Part shown: piece by piece, positions 59,662-64,000 of the stretch
Numbering within the stretch: the stretch's first letter is position 1
How the letters are laid out: each line of letters begins with the position of its first letter
Origin: a virus
DNA length: 64,000 nt
Reading direction: 5' to 3' (one strand)
Virus record (IMG/VR): IMGVR_UViG_3300042731_002487
Coordinates: 1 to 64,000 of that record
Made by a program: the position numbers and the translations under genes
The notes under the pieces: model-generated
What the model saw: only the letters and a program-made list of their open reading frames with translations
The model's database searches: none
What the model was told of the DNA's origin: nothing

Positions 59662-62331
59662 CTAATCTCCAAACTCAAATAAACTACCAAACGTAGTATT
59701 CTGCTTTGTATCTTCTAGTGGATAATTTAACACACCGATTAAGTTATCTAGTTTATTATCAATAATTGTTTCTGCCATTGCCGCATCATCGAACGGAAGT
59801 TCTTTGAACCATTCTGGAATACGTAATTCGTCTGTTGGATACGCAACACTTGTGTATCCTAATGGATTTTGTTTTAGTTTGCATACAATAACCTTCATAC
59901 CGTCTACAATCTCTTGCGAATACTTGTCTCCGTTCATACGCTTGAGTGTATTCCAATTTATGCTTGCTCTTACATGTCCAGGCATGTTTGCTTTGCCTTG
60001 CTTTTCTTCAAGACGTTGATAATGTCCAATCTTGTTTGCACGTTTGGGAGAACCTTTCTCCCAGCCAGGACGTTCTGAAAACTCTTTACGGAATTCTGTA
60101 ATACGCTGTAGCACTTCTTCTTGTGGCTGTTCTTGTAGTACCATCATAAGTACTTCACTTAGAAAGTTCTGCATAAACACAGGAGTATCTGATCTACGCA
60201 AGTCCAAGCCCATTGCTTTGACTTTGCCTGGCTTGCCATCTGTATCACTTCTAAAACCTTCTACGTCATATACCAATGCCGCATAACGTTTCTTTGTAAT
60301 ATATAATCCGCTTTCAGCAACAATCTCCCTACCTGCGGCAATAACTTCTGCTCTACTCTTAGGACAGTGAAAAGCATCATACATAAAGTCACTAAATGTC
60401 GAATTTGCTTCTTCTGCTACTTGATCATATAACGTAATTACATTATCTTTTGTCCATGGAATAGCACCGCTATCAATTTGTTCTTTCAACACAGGGTATG
60501 CACTAAAATATACAGAATCTGTGTCGCCGTAAATTACACTTTTCCCTACATGATCATATGTACCTGTAATTACTTTATTAACTTCTGCACTCATGTGCTT
60601 TACAATAGTTCTACCAGTCAGTGTAGTTGACTGTCCAATACGTTTATCAAAGAATCTACAACCAGGATTAAGAATAGCACCATACAAACTGTTCAAGTTA
60701 ATCTTTTTAACAAGTTGCCTTTTATCCCAAAATGCAATTTCAATATCATTTCCTGCATCTTTGGCTTTTTTAAGTTGTGCTTGTAGTTCTTTACGTTCTG
60801 CATACCAACGCTTTAGAATACCTGGAATAACACCTTCAAATTCTGTTGTAAAGATTGTACCATTTGAGCTTAACATCCAAGGTGTGTTGCTATCAAAGAT
60901 AAGTTTATAAATTTCTGCACCACTTAGAACATTTGATTCTCCGTTTTCCCAGTCAACAGTTAGTGCAACATCTTTACGCTGTTCCATTACCGCTTCATAT
61001 TCTTCTGTACTAAAACGTCCTTCCCATGACCCTGCAAAACTCTTCTTTTTAAGCGTCATATCTTCATGTACACGGCTCTCACTTATTTCTGGACGTATTT
61101 GTCCTACAATAGTTTCTGGAGCCATGTTAAGGGCTCTAATAACACTTGGATACAGACTGTTCAAATCCATTGATCCAATCCATTTGTGAAGACCTTTTTT
61201 AGGAAATGCTACATATGCACCGGCTGCCGCAGTGTTTTCATCGTCACGTCTTGGCCGATTAGGAACTTGTAATCCCCTGTGATGTGCTTCGTTAATAATT
61301 GCTTGTTCTGTAACCGCAACAGCACCCATTGTGGTCTGTAGCAAAACAGTATTTGCGTGTGCTAGTTCGTTACTAAGATCAATAAACCTTAGTTTTTTGT
61401 CCAGCTTGTCCAGTAGTGCGGTATCTTGTATGTTGTATTCGATGAATTTTCTAAAGTCATTGTTGTACAGTTGATCCAAAGTACCTTCATAAGGCACTTT
61501 GTTTTCACCAACTTCAACTTCACCGATTGCATCAAGTCTATAACTGTGTCTTTCTTCATATGTGTATTTACGATATAATTCTAAACTATCTAAATGCACT
61601 CTACCTATTAGGTCATAGGTGACAGCTGATTTGCCGTACTTCTCATATTCACGTTTTTTAGGAAGTTGTCCCCACAAACAAAAACGTCTTGTGTCATCTT
61701 TAGATAGCACACGGCTTGTTCTATTTACTGTGTACGGAATATCATAACCTTCACTGTTCCAACCTGATAAAATGTCTGCATCTTCAATTAAATTCAAGAA
61801 AGTGTCAATCATTTCACCTTCTTTTTCAAATAATACAACATTCTCAATGCCTTCTAGTGTTTTCTTTGCTTGCTCCATAGTAAGTGTCTTTGGCGGAACA
61901 GCCAAACATACCATTGTTTCTAACCACTGTAAGTATACAGAGATACTTGTAATTGGCATAAAAGGATCTGCAGGATCAGCAAAGCCGCGCTCAGGATCGA
62001 AATCAGTCTCAATATCAAAAAATGCAATGTTTAGTTTAGGAGCATCTTGGTTGAGATAGTTTTCACTTAGGCATTGGAAAATAGGATTAATATCGCTTTC
62101 AAAAAGTTCTTTGCCTTTGTTTATAGCAACCTCTTTACGAAAGTCTTTGGTGTTTTTACATACAATACGTGTAAGTGGATCGCCAAATACACTTTTGTAC
62201 TTGCCACGTTCGTCTTTGTAATAGAATGTATATTTTGCTTGATATTCGTGAAAGTGTCTTTTATCGTCTTTGCGTTCTACAACACGAATAATATCTGAAT
62301 CGCGATCAAAGAAAGCGTCTACGTAACTCAT
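59662..62331 (-). CDS. Family B DNA polymerase (gp43-like)
   Basis: This 889-residue protein is near the T4 gp43 length (898). It has the exonuclease motifs (FFDIETDF at 104-111, LSGWNSEGYDIPY, EYNIQDTALLDKL) and the polymerase motifs SMDLNSLYPSVI (A), KINLNSLYGAIL (B) and YGDTDSVYFSA (C). It copies the phage genome with proofreading. GAGGAGA precedes the ATG. Unlike in T4, it is separated from the clamp by a sugar and nucleotide gene block. No clear promoter was found upstream. Confidence 0.95.
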   Translation of the reverse strand: MSYVDAFFDRDSDIIRVVERKDDKRHFHEYQAKYTFYYKDERGKYKSVFGDPLTRIVCKNTKDFRKEVAINKGKELFESDINPIFQCLSENYLNQDAPKLNIAFFDIETDFDPERGFADPADPFMPITSISVYLQWLETMVCLAVPPKTLTMEQAKKTLEGIENVVLFEKEGEMIDTFLNLIEDADILSGWNSEGYDIPYTVNRTSRVLSKDDTRRFCLWGQLPKKREYEKYGKSAVTYDLIGRVHLDSLELYRKYTYEERHSYRLDAIGEVEVGENKVPYEGTLDQLYNNDFRKFIEYNIQDTALLDKLDKKLRFIDLSNELAHANTVLLQTTMGAVAVTEQAIINEAHHRGLQVPNRPRRDDENTAAAGAYVAFPKKGLHKWIGSMDLNSLYPSVIRALNMAPETIVGQIRPEISESRVHEDMTLKKKSFAGSWEGRFSTEEYEAVMEQRKDVALTVDWENGESNVLSGAEIYKLIFDSNTPWMLSSNGTIFTTEFEGVIPGILKRWYAERKELQAQLKKAKDAGNDIEIAFWDKRQLVKKINLNSLYGAILNPGCRFFDKRIGQSTTLTGRTIVKHMSAEVNKVITGTYDHVGKSVIYGDTDSVYFSAYPVLKEQIDSGAIPWTKDNVITLYDQVAEEANSTFSDFMYDAFHCPKSRAEVIAAGREIVAESGLYITKKRYAALVYDVEGFRSDTDGKPGKVKAMGLDLRRSDTPVFMQNFLSEVLMMVLQEQPQEEVLQRITEFRKEFSERPGWEKGSPKRANKIGHYQRLEEKQGKANMPGHVRASINWNTLKRMNGDKYSQEIVDGMKVIVCKLKQNPLGYTSVAYPTDELRIPEWFKELPFDDAAMAETIIDNKLDNLIGVLNYPLEDTKQNTTFGSLFEFGD

Positions 62332-62405
62332 TTTTTCTCCTCGTTGCTTATGGCCAACTTAACCTTCTACATGCCCGCTTTTAGCTTTGGGCGACATTAT
62401 ATTTA

Positions 62406-62687
62406 TTACCACCATTGCATAGCTACACCAAACCCGAGTACATTTGCAACAGTGAAATAACTCGTCAGTAGCATAGGCCATGCTAGTGTTCTTCGGTAAT
62501 AACCGTAAACTGCGGTTACACTACCTATAAAAAATCCTGGATATATCATTCGCATGTCTGGTGCATCTGCATTCATAGCAAGCATTGTACTTGCACCTAC
62601 TGTGAAAACAAAACTAGTAAGTTCACACATAAATGCAATTTTGTCAGACTGATAACTTTGTATCCAAAAATGTTTTATTTTTTCCAA
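62406..62687 (-). CDS. Small membrane protein (TTG start)
   Basis: This 93-residue protein has three hydrophobic segments (FMCELTSFVFTVGASTMLAM, MIYPGFFIGSVTAVYGYY, LLTSYFTVANVLGFGVAMQWW). It resembles small membrane proteins common in marine T4-like phages. It starts at TTG 62687 with AAGGA ten bases upstream; no ATG is in frame nearby. It is read from the consensus promoter at 62975. Role unknown. Confidence 0.6.
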   Translation of the reverse strand: MEKIKHFWIQSYQSDKIAFMCELTSFVFTVGASTMLAMNADAPDMRMIYPGFFIGSVTAVYGYYRRTLAWPMLLTSYFTVANVLGFGVAMQWW

Positions 62688-62689
62688 AA

Positions 62690-62950
62690 TTATTTGTCCT
62701 TACCAACTGTAACAACAAGTGTTTCTAAGTCTTCGAACTCATCGTTAACACGATCCCAATCACCTTTCTGTGCGATTTTGATTGCTTTGTTGATAAGACT
62801 TGGTTTGATGTCAAGTTCTTCTGCCACTGCTTTGACAGTTTCTTTCAAACCTGTTTGTAGATCTTCTACTTCTTGCAATACTGTAACACCTTCGTTAACA
62901 AGACGTTCAAGTTTTGCTTTTTCTTCTGCTCCGTATGTACGATCGCTCAT
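62690..62950 (-). CDS. DsbA-like dsDNA-binding protein (tentative)
   Basis: This 86-residue helical, charged protein (LQTGLKETVKAVAEELDIKPSLINKAIKIAQKGDWDRVNDEFEDLETLV) resembles T4 DsbA in size and in the order of helix, A(K/V)xELxI/V-type helix and acidic end. T4 DsbA binds DNA at late promoters. It has the best ribosome site of the region (AAGGAGTAATC before ATG) and a perfect promoter, so it should be highly expressed. Homology is suggested, not proven. Confidence 0.6.
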   Translation of the reverse strand: MSDRTYGAEEKAKLERLVNEGVTVLQEVEDLQTGLKETVKAVAEELDIKPSLINKAIKIAQKGDWDRVNDEFEDLETLVVTVGKDK

Positions 62951-62974
62951 GATTACTCCTTATAAGTTTGTATT

Positions 62975-63003
62975 ATTATATACTTTATTTTACTAATTGT
63001 CAA
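62975..63003 (-). promoter_or_regulatory. Perfect consensus sigma70 promoter
   Basis: On the minus strand TTGACA (62998-63003) and TATAAT (62975-62980) are separated by exactly 17 bases and lie about 25 bases before the DsbA-like gene. Confidence 0.85.
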
Positions 63004-63238
63004 GAGTTTTTTGGTGTTCTGTCCATGCAATTTCAAATTGTTCTGCATAATCGTACAAAGGCGCTCCGTTAGCACCGTCATACCAAAGACGTTTGAAGTA
63101 TCCGTCTGCACTTTGTATTACTGTTTCTGGAGAGGCGTTAAGATGACCTTTTACCATGTAAAATAATCTATACTGTTCTTTTAGATCATTTCTTAACATA
63201 ACGTATTTACTTGAAAGTAAAAGTTGATGCGCTAACAA
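62993..63238 (-). CDS. Small hypothetical protein
   Basis: This 81-residue protein (LKEQYRLFYMVKGHLNASPETVIQSADGYFKRLWYDG, then YAEQFEIAWTEHQ) is helical and soluble with no motif. It starts at TTG 63238 without a ribosome site; ATG 63199 is an alternative. Its end contains the -35 box of the next promoter. Function unknown. Confidence 0.5.
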   Translation of the reverse strand: MLAHQLLLSSKYVMLRNDLKEQYRLFYMVKGHLNASPETVIQSADGYFKRLWYDGANGAPLYDYAEQFEIAWTEHQKTLDN

Positions 63239-63241
63239 AGA

Positions 63242-63997
63242 CTATTTTTGAGAGTTTAGAGCTTTATTTAATCTGTCTCTGAGTGAAGTTTCGATTGCTT
63301 CTTTCTTTGCCATTTTAGTTGCAGTAGCATACATTACCGCTTCAGCATCTTTTCCGTAACGATCTTTGAAGTCACCTTTGGCTTTCTTCATACCTTTTAC
63401 AATACGTTCTTTTTCTTTTTCTTCGCCTTTAGTAAGACTGCGCTCAGTGGTTTCTGAATCGTCTTTTTGATTTGCAATTCTTTTCATTGCATTAAGTCTA
63501 GCAAGTAATTTAGGATTTTTCATAAAAGTTACAAACAATCCTACATATGGACTTAATGCTTCTCTTTGAGGCTTTGGTAATATTTCACCATTTACTGCAT
63601 TAATCAACCCAGCTGTTACAAGACTTGCAGGGTCGTCGCCTAAATCTAAGACGTTTACACCTCTGCGAAGATCATCGTCTTCGCCTACTAACTTATTTCT
63701 CAGTGGATGTTTTTGTTCCGGCCCGGCTGTTGGTTTAGTTTTTGCAGGCATAGGATCTTTGCCTTTTGCTTGTCCTGCACTACCAGTCTTTTGTGTTTCT
63801 GTAACGCCTGCTAGTTTAGCAAAGTCACTAACATTGTCTATTCCTAATGGCATTGATCCTTGCGGAACTTCTACACTTTCTTGCACGTAATCTTTTGTAG
63901 GAGCAACACTTTCTTGCGGATTTCCAGCTATTGCCTTAAGTGCTTGTTTGTCAGCTTCAGGATTAGAAGGAAACAAGTCCTTCATCATAGCACTCAT
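63242..63997 (-). CDS. Hypothetical protein at the window edge
   Basis: This protein of 251 residues has a disordered N-terminal half rich in Pro, Gly, Gln and Lys and a helical C-terminal part (LFVTFMKNPKLLARLNAMKRIANQ, then KKAKGDFKDRYGKDAEAVMYATATKMAKKEAI). It resembles a virion or assembly protein of marine T4-like phages, but no function is known. The ATG lies three bases from the window end, so the true start may be further out. Confidence 0.55.
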   Translation of the reverse strand: MSAMMKDLFPSNPEADKQALKAIAGNPQESVAPTKDYVQESVEVPQGSMPLGIDNVSDFAKLAGVTETQKTGSAGQAKGKDPMPAKTKPTAGPEQKHPLRNKLVGEDDDLRRGVNVLDLGDDPASLVTAGLINAVNGEILPKPQREALSPYVGLFVTFMKNPKLLARLNAMKRIANQKDDSETTERSLTKGEEKEKERIVKGMKKAKGDFKDRYGKDAEAVMYATATKMAKKEAIETSLRDRLNKALNSQK

Positions 63998-64000
63998 TTT

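Noticed and set aside
62373-62392. Polymerase leader hairpin as a gp43 translational operator
   Set aside because: GCCC and GGGC can pair, but the stem is short and bulged and lies about 45 bases before the start, unlike the T4 operator; support is too thin.
62396-62404. AATAAATAT as a late promoter of the polymerase gene
   Set aside because: It is about 65 bases from the start and the polymerase should be expressed early; left unassigned.
1-64000. tRNA genes, CRISPR arrays, integrase or insertion sequences
   Set aside because: Gaps between genes are all short and none holds a cloverleaf, spaced direct repeats or transposase-like sequence that I could see.

Overview
The window looks like the AT-rich genome of a marine T4-like myovirus. 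The support is a T4-type family B DNA polymerase, a gp45-like sliding clamp, a T4 RNase H/flap-nuclease relative, a DsbA-like protein, T4-type late promoters (TATAAATA/GATAAATA) in front of structural genes, and very compact gene packing with ATGA/TAATG overlaps. A marine bacterial host, possibly a SAR11-like alphaproteobacterium, is inferred from composition and gene content and is not proven. I saw no tRNA, rRNA, CRISPR array, integrase or insertion sequence.

Layout: (1) 1-7.5 kb, plus strand: five virion genes, three of them sharing one N-terminal module, with late promoters. (2) 7.5-31 kb, plus strand: one close-packed series starting at a consensus sigma70-like promoter. It holds glycosyltransferase-like proteins, a methyltransferase-like protein, an SGNH-like hydrolase, a nitroreductase, an SDR, a 2OG-Fe(II) oxygenase and twelve radical SAM genes. 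(3) 31-40 kb: short units of alternating strand with three more radical SAM genes (one probably B12-binding), a sulfotransferase-like protein, an Asp-hydroxylase-like protein, an alpha/beta hydrolase, a GNAT, a nucleotide-sugar dehydrogenase and a glycosyltransferase. (4) 40-42.5 kb, minus strand: a fibre-like gene and small genes with late promoters. (5) 42.5-64 kb, minus strand: a VWA metallopeptidase/MoxR ATPase pair, a flap nuclease, a 7-deazaguanine DNA-modification set (folE, queE, queD-like, dpdA) with a GT-B glycosyltransferase, an MBD4-like glycosylase and a phosphoribosyltransferase, psiE, the clamp, a sugar-nucleotide block (epimerase, phosphomannomutase-like, cytidylyltransferase-like), a MazG-like protein, a 2OG oxygenase, DNA polymerase and small genes.

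The most unusual content is the radical SAM expansion: 16 genes including queE, in at least five architectures. Seven have an N-terminal cysteine (twitch-like) module. Four have a G-x-x-G-D/E motif where most radical SAM proteins have GGE, and one of those four has its auxiliary cysteines moved to the N terminus. Three are of a C-N-Y/F-x-C-S-Y-C type. Mixed with redox, glycosyl, sulfo and methyl enzymes they look like a phage-borne biosynthetic cluster with no obvious product. Modification of virion proteins, host-surface glycans or a phage-made peptide are all open.

The second system is DNA modification: dpdA with folE, queE and a queD-like gene but no queC in this window. This suggests a 7-deazaguanine base in the phage DNA, possibly the 7-carboxy or unsubstituted form. 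Sigma70-like promoters with exact 17-bp spacers head many units. One is a divergent pair sharing a palindromic -35 box and giving nearly leaderless starts for two radical SAM genes.
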